Below, piece by piece: positions 1 to 13,695 of a stretch of DNA of 64,000 nucleotides. The notes below the pieces were generated by a model. It was given only the letters and a program-made list of their open reading frames with translations. It did no database searches and was not told the DNA's origin. Every line of letters starts with the position of its first letter. Within the stretch, counting starts at the first letter, position 1. The position numbers and the translations under genes were made by a program. Source of the DNA: Brugia malayi (Eukaryota > Nematoda > Chromadorea > Rhabditida > Onchocercidae); contig NW_025062479.1 in NCBI RefSeq assembly GCF_000002995.4, forward strand, positions 15,000,721-15,064,720. Reading direction: 5' to 3'.

Positions 1-345
1 TTTGTAATTAATAATGCATTAGTGAGGATTTTTTTTTTTTTAATTTTATACATGCTTGCTTTAATGCTATTAAACATCAATTAATTTCAATAAATACATA
101 AGTGATGGAATACTTGCGAATATTTCAAAGCATTGCTAGTTTGAAAGTTATAGCTTATGTGAATATATCAAAACATGCATATATATTTTATTTTCAACAT
201 GTAAAATAATCATAAAATATTATAGTATTAGAACATCATAGATATATGCAAATATACAGTAAGTACTATAAATATGCAATAAGCACTAGATCTAATAATT
301 CTCAAATTCTCTTCAATCTATTCTCAAATTTCCTTCAATCTATTT

Positions 346-3300
346 TTAAATTCTTTCTGTATTGTTATCTTCAGCAAGTGCAGCATAGAAACACTTTTGA
401 GAACAGTATCGTCGTTGTCGATGACATCTAAACTGACCAATTTGTTGTTCCAACATACCGCAATAAAAGCATAATGAATATCCAAATCGTTGCTTATCCT
501 TAATGAAACGATCACCAAAGATTACAATTGATCCTTTTGGACGCCACACATTAATAATATGCCGATCAAAATCAGTCATTACCCATGTTCGATTTCCTAA
601 AAATAATTATTTTTGAAGTTAGAAAAAAAGATTAAAATTTCTTCCTTTTTTTTATATAAACAAAAACTAAAAGAAACCAAAAGTTTTTTAGAGCCTTTAT
701 TCTTACAAAATAGTCGCGAGTGCTATTTGATTATTGATGTTTCCAACATTGCCTAAATTATCGATGCGGTTCATCCTTTAATGATACATATTACAATTAA
801 TCTAAAGCCTTTACGATTGAATAACTTTTTATTAAACTAAGCAATTTAGTCATTAATTTAAGCTAGTTCAGTAAAATTAGCTTAGATAGGCAAAAAATAA
901 ACATTATCCATTTGGTTTTTTTGATACTTCTAAATTTTCGGCATCCAGTCATTTCTAATCTTGTATTACTATTAGTAGGCCAGATTTTACCAAATGTATA
1001 CAAAAATGAGCTAAGTAAGCCTGGCATTAAATTAAATTGTAAATAAAGTTTCTTTCGGCTTCTATCTTCTGCTCATTTCTTTACTTCTTTTAAAAATGCA
1101 ATTTCATTTAAAAGAAAGAATCAATTAAATTTATACCTAAATTTAATTAGGCCATTCATTAAAATTAAAATGTTTATCAAATTAATATGACAAATTGATC
1201 GTATAGTGTATAAATTCTGATCCGTTTTGTTTAATTAATTTCAACAAAAAGACTGTCGGATGCGGTGTGGAAGAGTCGAAAGTGCTGTCAGCGGAAATTA
1301 TTACTGAATTCATAAAATGACAAATTTAAGCATTTATGATAAATTGAACTACACTTGGACTAATTTTGTAGGTCATAATCAAATAAAGACACAACATCAT
1401 GCTTCGTTTACAGATCAAAAGAACTATAAATAAGACTAAGTCAAAGGCTTTCATTTTCTAAATTTCAATAAAACCACCATTAGATGTGATATGTAATGAG
1501 AGAAAATGTTACTATAGATATGATACGATCTTATAGTAAACGTCACCGCTAAAAATTATTAGAAAACAAAATAAAAAAAAAATTGCTGTGTCCTTGATAA
1601 AATGAAGGAAAAAGAAAAATCGAATATATTAGGAAGAAAATTGAATTAATATTAAACGCATCACATTTAATTAATATTTCATCAAAATATATCTAATAAT
1701 AATTATAAATAATAATTACATAATACTATAATGAGGCAATATTTGAGTTCATTATTAATTTACATCTAACTTTACACATAGCTTTTATATTTCTCTATTC
1801 TATTAAAAAAAAAAAAAAAAAGTCATAACTGGCATATGCTGAAATATGCAACGATTAATTCAAAATTTAAAGGTTATATCATTTTTTGTTCTAATCCTTT
1901 CTTATGATATTACTATGAAAAATTATTTTCGTAATAATTTATTAGTGTGTAGTAACTATATAAATAAAATGTAACTTTAAAGTATTGGCTACATTTTTCA
2001 TATATTACAAATGATATTGCAAGAATTGTATGATAAACCTTTAAAAAAATGTTGAAAAAGGACAACACGATCATCAGGTTGCCATTCCGGATCCTCTTGA
2101 AATCGGATACTTTTACGTTTTTTTATTGAAAATTTCCATCGTTGTTGTAATATCAAAAATATATGCATGAATATAATATGAGCAATAATTTGAGCATTTG
2201 CAACACGATATGTTCCTCTATCCGGTTCCCCGTAAATCCTGAAAAAAAAAAAAAATATTAAATGTATAAATGTTCTGAAAATAATTTAAAATACTAAGCA
2301 AGAAATAAATAAAATAAAATCTCTCTAAATTTAATTCTCGAACATTTGGAAAAAAAAACAAAACAAAAAAAACAAAACAAAAACAAAACAAATATATTAA
2401 CCTGATAAAATGATTGTTACTTTTAGGATCAACAAATGGATTATATTTTGAAAAGCCATTACTGAGATCGTTAAGAATTGTAATTACATTTGGATAATTA
2501 ACAATAAATTCCAGATCAATTAAAAACTAAAAGAAGAAAGAAATGCATATATTAGGAAATTTATACATGAAGAATTTTGCTTGAAATGAAAAATGTTTTA
2601 ATTTGAAATAAATGATAGATCAGTTGAAATTATTGATTTCCTAAAATTATTTTGATAAAGTTTGTTGAATGATCGAATTATTGATTAGGTCTATTCTGAA
2701 AGTTGTATACAGAAGCAATCGATTGCTATTATCATTTTTGCCTTACAAAGAAGAGAGAAACAGAAGTAAAAAATTGATTTTTTACCCATAAATTTCTGCA
2801 ATTTATGATTTGGTATTTTATGTTCAGTTTATGTTATAACAAAAATCACAGTCATACGTTTGTTTCCCTTTAAATTATTCTTCAAAGTTAAATTCATTTT
2901 ACATATTTTATATTTATGAGCAAAACATAGAATTTAATCTAGTAGAAATACTCTTTCTGTCATTTCTTGAGAACTTTCTCATTTCAAATACTCTATGATC
3001 CTCAGTTAATTTTTTATCCAAAATTTATAACTTTTTAATAGGTATTACCCTCTTTTAATATCCTACGCAAACAATGAATAATTGATAATATATATTTCAT
3101 TTCTTTTAAAAAAAAAAAAAATTCTGAAATGGCAAAAAAAAAAATTTAAGAATATCATGAAGAACTGGTTTATCTTTATGTAATGAATAATCGCTGTTGA
3201 TTCATCAGCGAAGAGAAATATTTAACAAAGTTGATTACTTTATAAATAAAATGATCTTTTTCCTCTTCAACTGAATCTTTTCTATTTTTTTTTTCTTGCT

Positions 3301-4996
3301 TAAAAAAATTCTAACAATAAAATTGAGTGATGAAATGGTAGGAAAAAAATTCAGAAAAAAATGAAAAATAATTCCTAGTCATCGCTTTAAATGTTTTACT
3401 TTTTATTTCAAATTATGAAAAATTTTAAATTACTAATGGAAAAATTCTTGACAGTAATTATTGATGATTTCAACATGAATCATTTCCATATAACTTAAGA
3501 TAAAAATGTTACTTGTTTTTTCTTCAATAAATTTTTACTTCATTTTTTTATATATAAAAATTGCTCATGTGTTATAATTAATTAATTTGAAATTTATTCC
3601 AATTGTATTTATTTTAAATTTACTTTAATTGCATTGACAGTTAAATTCATAGTCTAGGCAAATTGAAATTGGTTTGAAAGTTTAATTTGAAAAAGAAAAA
3701 AACCAGTCGAATTAAGCTTTGGATTTAAATAAACTATCAGTTCAGTTTGAATAAATGATAAATAACTAAATTAATTAAAATAATTTGATAGTACATAATA
3801 CGATGGATAAAAAATGAATTGGTTAATTTGATCCCTTCCAAATTTTGCCTTTTCAATGACAACCTCTACTTATTTAAAAGAATATTGAAACAATTACAAA
3901 AAAAGAAATCCAGTTGTAAGCTCAATTAATTTTATTTCTTAAATAAGGATAGATAAAAAAAATGGTTGACTGGTGATTCATATCACTTAGAACAAATTGT
4001 ATATCTTTTTTTCTCCTTCCTACTCTTCCTTATATTATTTCTTATTTAATTTTAGTAAGTTACCTTCCGTTTTTTTTTCTTTTCAAAAGGAATAATCCTA
4101 CTTTTTTTTTTTAATTTCTGATTGTTGTTTAACTTGTTTCAGTTTTATATTTATTATCAGTGTGTACTTTGTACAGTACCAATTTTATTTGCGCTCTTCC
4201 TTCTTCGCTTTTTTTTTTATTATTTCCTATAAACATTACTTTAATTTTCTTTATTTCATTTTCTTACTTCTTAAAAGAAAAAGAAAACCATTTAGAATTT
4301 TTTTAAATGACAAGTTTTCACAGAACAAAGATTGCCTGAAAAAAAAAAAAATTTTTTTTTTCAAGAATTTAGTTTTTTCCCTTTCTCAATATTACCGAAA
4401 AAAGTTATTACACCTGTTGTATAGCATCCGTTACGTTTGATTCGACAAGATAACGATGAATAATAATAAATGCATCATCAGCAAGAAATAATTTCTCATC
4501 ATTATCTTCAATATAATTTGCAACGTAACCACGTACAGCGATAATAAGACGTGACCACCAAATTTTTGCTAACTGATTACGCATCTAAAATTTGAGAGAA
4601 ACATTTCAATACGAAATACAATAAATCCATTTTATATTCATAAACTTTCATTTCTTGTTGGATTAAATTCGCTTATTTTCTTTCCTTAAAGACAATTTGA
4701 ATGATAATAATATAGAGAATTCATTATAAAAAATACGAATACTTCTGCCCACCGAAAAAAAAGGAATGAACCATTTAGCAAAAACAATAATTGTTTGATA
4801 TTAAATATTGCTTCTATTGGATTAAAGGTAGATATTAAGTAAATTATTTAGATGTTAAATGCCTAAAGGTAGAACTTTTACTTTATACCTGCTCAAATTC
4901 ATCTGGCGAAAATTGTGCAATCGGTAATTTAGGTACTATTAATTGCTTGTTTTTAGGAAATAATTCCAAATCTTCCATCGAAATAGGCAGTAGCAT
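346..4996 (-). CDS. Unrecognised 284-aa protein with C-terminal MYND-like zinc finger (5 exons)
   Basis: Exons in order: 4996-4889, 4584-4414, 2526-2402, 2238-2039, 596-346. All junctions are GT..AG and the phases agree (855 nt including TAA). The ATG at 4996 has an in-frame TAA just upstream. I do not recognise the family. Residues 1-100 look soluble and alpha-helical (IWWSRLIIAVRGYV, then an acidic stretch). The middle has a short hydrophobic run (ANAQIIAHIIFMHIFLIL) followed by a basic KKRK patch. The C-terminus has CFYC, then about 11 residues, then RCHRQRRYCSQKC. The YCSQKC element is typical of MYND fingers, but the second cysteine of the inner pair is Q or H, so zinc binding may be incomplete. 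The last exon's acceptor lies 1.4 kb from its donor, making that link the weakest. A membrane-associated or adaptor role would be guesswork. Sure that it is coding; unsure of function. Confidence 0.7.
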
Positions 4997-7690
4997 AGTT
5001 TAAATAGCAAATTACAAGTCTAACTAAATAATAGGTATAATATTAATCAAAATAATAATAAGAAAAGAAAAACAACAAATAACCATTTCATAATGAAATT
5101 ATTTAAATCATTTCAATAGGAGATAATAAACACTAGTAGAAATGAGTTCAACTTTATGATATCATACGATATGAAAGGTCAAGATTTTCGACCATCAATA
5201 ATATCATCAGTAACGAAGTTTGTACCGAGCTATTACTGGCAGTCACTGGTGCGCCTCAACGATGATGACAATTTATTGAGAAAGCGCAACTGTCTCCAAC
5301 CGGGTCATCACAACAAATGTGTACCGTCAAGAAGGCAAACAGACATACGCATTTAAATACATACAGACATCAAATCATCAAATTTCCTGAAAAATCCTAC
5401 TCGAATGACTCATCGCTATGACTCAAAAAATTCAGTGACAAAATTACACCGTTTCATTCCATAACCTGCAACTCTCAGTTAAACAAATGTCCAGTGCTGT
5501 CCAATAATTAACAATGATTAATAAGTGACAATAATAAATTAATAACAATAATGATTGATAATTTAGTGGTGATAATAATAATAATAATAAACAATAAATA
5601 ATAATAGTAATAATAATTAATAATAATAACAAATAATAAATAACAGTAGTGATAATAATAATTAATAATAACAGTGATAGTAATAAATACAATAATAAGT
5701 GGTAATAATTAATAACTTAATAGCAATAATAATAAACAATAAATAAATAATAGCAACAATATTTTAACACCGTTTATTATCTTTTAGCATCCTTTAAAAA
5801 GTACGAAAGGAAACGAATTTAATCGAAATCCAAATTAAAATCACCTTGATAAACAAAAGTATTAGCTGATTACGAAAATTCCACCAAATACATTGATATC
5901 ACATTTCATTTCATTCCCTTTACATCTCCCACTGATACAACAAACTTTTATCATACTGAAAATTATTAGCATAAAACAAACAAGCACTAACAACCCCATA
6001 ACCAAATCATTTTATCTTCATTACTTCGAAATGCATTACCACTTTTTTTTTTTTTTTTTTAAGGCTATAACTATAGTCCTACACTTAAATCAAAAACCAG
6101 AAAATGTATATTTCAAGAATCAATAAACAAAAAAAAAGAAAAAAAAAAAGCACTTCTCAAATTACAGCCTCAAAGCAAGCCTCACCCCATCGCAGTAAAA
6201 ACATATGTTCAAAACTGGATCCACAAACTTTTTTCCTACCGTAAAATAATTTCACTCTAAAAAATAGTTCCATTGGAAATAATTTCACCACAAAATATCA
6301 ATTAATCCTACTGCAAAATAATTCCGTCACTAAATATCTATTAGGAATAACAGAGGAATATCAAATACAAATATAAAAATATCTTTACCAACCTATAAAT
6401 AAAAATCATATCAGATACAAATTCAAATTTCTCTTTCAATTACGCATTGTTGACAACAGAATAGTTTTTCCATACGATGAATGTATATAATATTTGTCTT
6501 TCATTTAAAAAAAAAAAAGACAAAACCAATAGTACGTACTAGAAAGCTTGAAATAAAATATTTTTAGTGCATATATCTGATCCAGATTTTGAGGTAAAAC
6601 ATCACACTACGAGCCTTCCTTATTTATGACAATGTAGAGATTTTCTAAAATTCTGGAATAGAAGTACTATTCTAATTTTTTAAACAGAATTAACTTGAGA
6701 AGTATGCCCTTCAATATATTATTTGATCATAGTTTAATACTCAACAGATCTTAGACTCCGCTAATTAATAAAACTAAAGCAATAATTAAAATTTTCCTAT
6801 TAATCAGCACTGAAATCTAAGTGTCACACTACGAGTGTCAAAGTACGAACTTTTCTAATGAATTAGCATTCCAGATTTTTACTTCGTTTAAAATAAGAAT
6901 GTCCAAGATATGTAAAAAGCTATGTATTTAAGATAAAGCATCACTTAAGGTAGTTAAAAATTCCAACACAATTCTTAAAAAGAAACAACATGCAATTACA
7001 ACGATAATTTCAAGATACATGTAAATCACGTACATGATAAATTATATTTCTCTTAAACATCAAGAAGAGATGGGTAGAAAGCACTTTTTCTCAGAAACTA
7101 GTAAAGGAACTGGATTTATATAAAGTTTGAAATGAATGAACGCTAAAGCGGCAAACAATAAATACGAACCAAACAAAGAGGCAGATATAAAAGAACAAGA
7201 TCAATCCGATCCGTTATCTCATTAAAATTTTATATTATCATTAACAGGGATAGAATATATTTAAGAACTTGCTAACAAAGCTCCTTCTCCATGTTCCTTT
7301 ATTCTGAAATTCAGAAATGCATTTTATAAATCTCCAGATCTAGAAAATACAATAAAATTATAATTAAGCAAGAAATAAAACAAAATTTATCACAGTCAAT
7401 ATTTCCCTGATATAATTTTACGATTTAAATAAACTCAAAAATAATAATAAAAAGAATATTTGCAAACAATCTTCTACTAACACATATATTAAGCAAAATG
7501 CAGTGAAGTTCGGAAGTTCTTCACTATAAATGTTATGAAAAAGTGAAATAAGCATCAAGAATTCATGTCGTAAAATGAATTTATGTAAAAAAAAAAAAAA
7601 AGGGAGATTCAGATACATCAATCCGGGGAATCTTCAGCCTTCGTCCTTATGCAATTTAAAAAGTAAAATAATAAAAGGGAAAGTTTATGA
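4997..7690. other. Intergenic region with AAT-type microsatellite
   Basis: No gene seen. An imperfect AAT/ATT trinucleotide-rich tract runs from about 5531 to 5760, and an 18-T run sits at 6043-6060. The stretch 5150-5370 is less AT-rich than its surroundings and lies just upstream of the 5-exon gene on the minus strand, so it may hold that gene's promoter. Open frames here are short, low-complexity and lack family features. Confidence 0.6.
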
Positions 7691-9315
7691 TTAAGAAGTA
7701 CGACCAGAAAAACCATTCTCCACCAAGATTTGACGCGCCAAGTTACAAATATGTCGAAATCGATCCGGTCCGAGATGTATACCTCCGTACCAGCGGGTAA
7801 TGATCACTAGTACATTTTTGGCTTTCATCAATTCCAGTAAATTCAATAATTTGGCACCTGCACCGATCTCACCATCATCCTAAAAACATACTCGAACTAT
7901 TGGAATAATCAGCATACTTTATGAAGATGACAAACAGATAATTTCGTTAACATAATATAATTATACCTAAATTTGCTGTACATTTTTCAGAATCATTCGC
8001 TCCACCAAATGTTCCATTTTCAGTGATGGACATCAAAAAAAAAAAAAAAACTCAAAGTGGTTAAAATCAAACCGGAAAAAGGACAAAATTAAAAAGCTTA
8101 CATTGCAGTCATGTTGTTTTATTAAGCGGCCACTTAGATTTTCTTCAATTAACCATGCATACATATTGTGTGTTGCTCTTGCAATTTTGTTGTTTTCCTT
8201 CAACTTATTAAGCACAAGTGTAACCTGCCGAATGAAAAGATTTGGAAAATAAGTTGAAAAATTATTTTAAAACAATCAAGCATGTAACACGTGTCACATA
8301 TGTCGACAGATGAAATTAACATCCTTACAAACCGTAATTCATCGATGAAATGAAACAATTACTGATAGTTCAGCGTTTTGGAAGAAACTACGAACGACTA
8401 TTTATAATGATGAACAGAAAATACAAGAAATCGAACATATGCATCGAAAAAGAGTATAAAATTCACTTCATTTTTGGAGAATACTTGTGCAACATGCGCT
8501 TGAAACGTGCTTTTTCGATCAACCATTGAATTACCACTGATTATGGTTGGAATGCATGGTTGGAATGATGGTGGTGAGACAACTGTACTAGGAGATGAGG
8601 ATTCATATTCATCAATTGATTTCTCCTTCATACTATTATCAAAATCAGCCAGATAATCATTCAGATATGTGATCCACTCATACAAAACCGGTTGGCCCAC
8701 ATTTTTTGCATAAATTTCATTCATCGAATTTTTGACCTCTTCTTTCTGGTTTTCTGTTAATGATGGACCGCTAAGTTCGAAATATGGTGGCGAACTGAAG
8801 TTCAAAAGTCATTTGTCATCTACATGCGTACAATCCATGGATTTATCATGAAGAAATTGATCATCCAAAAAAGTTAACCGGTTTTTTAGTCTAACACAAA
8901 TTTTAACATGCGCAAATCTAATCTGATAAATTTACCTCTCCGTAGATGACAGAAAAGGAAAGTGGCTGCGTCAAAAAATTCCTCCAACCATGTCTTTGAA
9001 ATAGAGAATTACTTAACGGTCACAATGTACCTAGTGTAAGTTACCTAGTATGTAAGTCAAGGTAAAAGATTGAACTGAATGATCTAAATTAACCCAATTT
9101 GACACATAGCTCAATTACTACTAAAATAGTAGTTCTATATGAATTGTTATAAAATTTCACCTTGTTGGATAATGTTTAGGAAGGCAAATAGTCAATCGTA
9201 CATCATTAAACCGTACACTGAGTTGTGAAGATGATTCAAAATGAATTAAATCACCATATATCGATTCGATAGATTGAATTTCTTCAAGCTGTGCTTTTCT
9301 ATCACATTCGCCCAT
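7691..9315 (-). CDS. IMPACT: IMPACT homologue (RWD + UPF0029/YIH1 domain)
   Basis: Exons: 9315-9161, 8794-8467, 8224-8102, 7879-7691 (795 nt, 264 aa; human IMPACT is about 320, nematode versions are shorter). IMPACT/Yih1 binds GCN1 and so limits activation of the eIF2-alpha kinase GCN2 when amino acids run low; it is cytosolic. Residues 1-110 form the GCN1-binding RWD domain (QSIESIYGDL, then LPKHYPT.SPPYFELSGPSL). A Ser-rich linker follows. The conserved C-terminal domain starts at VDRKSTFQAHVAQVF, continues with NKIARATHNMYAW and DCNDDGEIGAGAKLLNLLEL, and ends with the hallmark TRWYGGIHLGPDRFRHI. The start is the ATG before GECDRKAQLEEIQSI. All introns are GT..AG and in phase. No oddity seen; domain order and length fit a complete gene. 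Confidence 0.93.
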
Positions 9316-10382
9316 TCACGTTGTTTAGCCGTTTATAAGGTAACTGACTATCACATTACTGTTATGCACAACAACTGGTAATGCCACCAAATTTTCTTTT
9401 GGTTGAAATCTAAAACTTAACTCAGTGAATTCATCATAAACTAACAAATGAAAAAAAAAAAAAAGCAAATATATGAGCATTAAATAGATGTCGCGTAACG
9501 TCACGTAATGTGTTGGCTAAACATAAGTGCAAATGTATGATATGCCACCCAACGTACAAATCACAGACTTTGTATGAACATATCAGAAATATGAATATGT
9601 CAAAAAGTAAACAATGACATAACAAATAACCTAAATACTCAAAACATTAAAACTCACTCGGAAAGAAAATCACAAAATAACGAAAAAAAGCCGAATTTTG
9701 GAAAGAAACTTGGAGTGGCGCGCTATGCAACAATCATAGACCCATGCCGTTTGTTATTCTTAACTGTAGCACAACAAATGGCATTCATATTTTAAAATAT
9801 TAATCTTGAAATGCAGTTTAGAATGAAATTTTAAGTTAGATATTTGTTGCATTGAGAATATTCAGACAGAAAAACGAATTAAAAATAAGAAATGATAGGG
9901 AGAGATGACAAAGAACATGTTGTAATGATGATATACTAGAAGAAAAAGGGGAGTGAAATAAGATTATCGAAGAGTTTGTATCTTTATCCGTTTATTTATC
10001 TATTTAACAAATATCTACAAAAATTGAAAATACGCTTAAATTTGTGTAAATCACAAATACATCATATCATATTCCTAAAGAAATTGTTAGAATATAAATG
10101 AAGACAAGGAGCAAACAAATTTTGAAATAAAAAAATATTAAAATAAATAAAAATTTTGATTTAAATGTTTATTGGCTATAAATTAATTCACCTTTATGAA
10201 ATTTGTAAAAACTTCACTTATCTATGGATTATGGAAGTGATTCGATATGATGCACAACTGATAATTCTGCAGATCTCTGCTTCAATTTTTTTCATTATAA
10301 AATAAAAAAATAATTAAATCTTTTTCAGTTCATCCAAAAAACAATTAGTTAACACAAAGATCTATGTCTCTAATATTTTTTC

Positions 10383-10446
10383 GGCAAAGTAAAATCCGAA
10401 AATTTACAAATAGAGCGCTTTCGTCATCATAGCGCTTTATTGAAAT
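10383..10446. repeat. Copy 1 of a dispersed ~60-bp intergenic motif
   Basis: The core at 10414-10446 begins AGCGCTTTCGTCATCATAGC and ends TTTATTGAAAT. It holds two AGCGCT palindromes 17 bp apart. The preceding 30 bp (GGCAAAG..AAAAT.CGA.AATTTA) also matches the second copy at 10653-10716. Confidence 0.7.
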
Positions 10447-10652
10447 GTTTGTTAAAAAGACAAAATATCCATCTCCTACGGTATTTTTAACTATGAAATA
10501 GTAGTGAAGATATTAGAAAGTGACCGAAATTTAGGAAGTTCCAAATTATGTAATTATAAATGAGTTAAAACTCATGAAATTTCATTTGAAGTTATTTAAT
10601 GTATGATATAAGTATATATGATTTATAATGCTTTATTACCAGAAAGAAAAAG

Positions 10653-10716
10653 GCAAAAGCAAAATTCGAGAATTTAAGAATGAAGCGCTTTCGTTTTCAT
10701 AGCGTTTTATTGAAAT
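10653..10716. repeat. Copy 2 of the dispersed ~60-bp intergenic motif
   Basis: The core at 10684-10716 begins AGCGCTTTCGTTTTCATAGC and ends TTTATTGAAAT, in the same orientation as copy 1 and offset by exactly 270 bp. Three differences occur in the 33-bp core, one of which destroys the second AGCGCT palindrome. Confidence 0.7.
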
Positions 10717-11416
10717 AATCAAAGTGAGAAAATTCATGTCAAAAATAATTCAATTTCTATAATCTTCATCTAAAAAAAAAAAAAAGAAACGAAGAAGGGA
10801 GAAAAAAAATAATGATAGTTACTTATTTTGCATTTTTAGTTTATTCATTAATGAGAAATGATTAATCAATAATTATCATTCGTAATAAATAATATCCTTA
10901 ATGATGTAACCGTATGTGGTAAAGTTTATATAACAACAGTATTAGAAATATGAAAAAGTAAAAATTTACACAATTTTAATTAATATTTATGATTCAGTTC
11001 TACACAATTTTTATTTGCATTTTCAATTAATAATAGCAAAAAAAAAATTAACAAAAATTTGAAAAGAAAAGTATTAAAATATAAGGAATACACTTCAAAA
11101 ACACATTACAGTACTGATTTTTAAACTAAAAAAAAATGTTTCACGTCATAATTTATCATTTTATCAAACCAAAATGTCTCATATTATTAGATCAAAATAA
11201 GTTATTGAGGTCGAAAGAGATGAGAAAAATAATATTGCTGAATATCATAATTGGTAAATGAAACATCGTTTCGCATTTCTATATTAAATTGAATTTAAAG
11301 TTTTTCTTCAAAAATAATTGAAGCAAAAAAAGGAGAAAAATTTATAGTAATTAGACAAGTAAGTAATCAAGCAAATAAGTAAAAGTATGCACATTTATAC
11401 AGAAGATTTGCAAATA

Positions 11417-11422
11417 TTTATT
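11417..11422 (-). terminator. Probable poly(A) signal of the QSOX gene
   Basis: AATAAA on the minus strand, about 55 nt downstream of the QSOX stop codon (11477-11479), a normal distance for a short nematode 3' UTR. In DNA this AT-rich, chance occurrence cannot be excluded. Confidence 0.45.
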
Positions 11423-11476
11423 AAATTAAATTTATAACAAAAAAATGAAAAAAAAATAAATCAAATCAGGTTACAA

Positions 11477-13661
11477 TTATTTAAAACCTAAAAAAGGCCT
11501 AATAGCATTGTAGTAAATAAGCAAAAAATCTTTCACTTGTTCATTGTCAAAATATCCCTCGTGCCGACAGGTACTGCATAAAAAATCAGGTGGAAATTGT
11601 TGTTTTGGAAATTCAGGATCTTCCGTATCCTGACCGCGAAGACGAGCATTAACGATATTGTGTGCTTGCCACAAATACATGAATGTATCTTCCGGTTGAT
11701 GCACCTAAAAATGTTTGCACATAACATTTTTACTAATATTACTATGGCTATCGTTATTATTAGTATTATAATTACTATTATTGTTATTATTATTTCTATT
11801 AATATTATTCCATCATTATTATTACTACTATTACTGCTATAATAATAATAATTATTATTAATATTATATTATTTTCCATTATTGATTATTTTCTTTTCTT
11901 TAAGAAAATGATATACTAGTTTGATTTCTGCTTTTTAAATGATAATATTTGTTAATGAATTTTACAATTGAAATGAACAAATTTTACTAATAAAATGTGC
12001 AAAGTTTTCGAAATTGTTAACTTATACTTATTTGCTTCCTGCATATCTCTAATTAAATGAATTTTAGTTTTATTTCTTAAGATGTAAATTGTGCATTCAT
12101 AATAATAATTAGCAGCAATGTGGAAAATGTATCGCTTTTAGATGTATTAATGTATTAAATTGAATATTTATACTGAGTTATAAATTATATTGTTTATAAA
12201 TACACAAATTGTATTGAGTGCATTATATAATTTTTAGATGAAAACTCAGCATGAATTTAAATAGCAACATAAAAGATCTAAATTTGTTTCTATGAATATT
12301 TTTCAAACCTCACCAATAAATATTTTGAAACTCTATCTTTAATTCAATTTATTTCTTACATTGTTATTATGAATTCTGTTATCTTCCTCATTCATTTCAT
12401 TCATCTCAAAAAGAGCTTTTTTTTTCTCTCCCTCATCTAATTTTCTTTGTATGAATACTAAAATTTTCAAATCCTTTCGCATTTAATATTCTAAATTTCT
12501 ACTAACTTGACTTTCCATAGGAAATGTTTGGGTTGTCATTCGAAGAAAATGTTCACGACAATGCTGACAACCGAAAAAATTGTTTATCCAATTTCGAATT
12601 GCTACCAGTGGAGTTATTGGAACAAATTTCGAATCTGAAAGTATTCCTAGATGTATTAATGTATCAAATTAAATACATTATATGATTTCTAATAATATAA
12701 CCTTCACCTCTAACATTTATTTGATCATATATATATTATATAGACAAAAAAGCCAAGCAAACAAATAGTTAGTATTTCTAACCATTTAAACCATTTTTAT
12801 AAGCTTGAACAGTAAGTGCATGAAATGTTGTCCATAGGCCACAAGAATAGCCTCGAAATTTTGGACTTGAACCAGCACAATGTTCCCAATCAATTTCTAC
12901 CGGAAAAGGATAACTGTTCTCTGCCTGAAAAATACTTCACTAATAATGTTTAATTATCATTGAAAAGTTTATCATCAATAATCAAATATTTTTATAACCA
13001 AATATCAACCACATTTATATAAAATAATTTTTTTTATTACTTATCAAATATTTCAAAATTTTCTAATTTGATTTTTAAATTCTTGAATGTAAAATGCAAT
13101 CAAAAAATGGCAAAATGATAGCACTTTCATCATTTTTCGTTTTAAATTCTTTCTTTCTTAACTTTAACTTTCAAGTTCATATATATATATATATATAACA
13201 GAATAATAAATGAAAAAACGAATAGGTCTTACCTCTAAATTAATGAATTTTTTCTTATATTCCTTAATTGGAATCACATCTTTCATCCCCTTTTGATCTA
13301 AATAATTGCGCATTTTCTCGAACAAATGAACTGCTCGTTTGCTTTTCGATAATTGCTATAATAATGAAGTAAATTGCATAAATAAATTTAAAATTGATAA
13401 AAAATTGTTTCTCATTAATTCAATTATTTAAATTAGATTTATTCAATAGAAATTGTAAATATCTTCCAAGAAAAATTAAATTTAAGTAATTTTTCCATTT
13501 ACTATGAATTTATGTTTACAACAACTATTTACCTTATTTTCGTCAGTAATATTATAATAAATTGTTTTTGTTGGAAAATTCTGAAATAACATTTATTAAT
13601 AATTTAATTATTTTCTTTTTTCTTTTAAAAAATTTTTTATCAAAAAAAAAAGGTAAACAAT

Positions 13662-13695
<34 letters not shown>

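Larger units (their letters stand above)
9316..11476. other. Intergenic region between QSOX 3' end and IMPACT 5' end
   Basis: No gene seen. It contains two copies of a roughly 60-bp motif spaced exactly 270 bp apart (listed separately) and the probable QSOX poly(A) signal. The rest is AT-rich with A/T runs. Confidence 0.6.
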
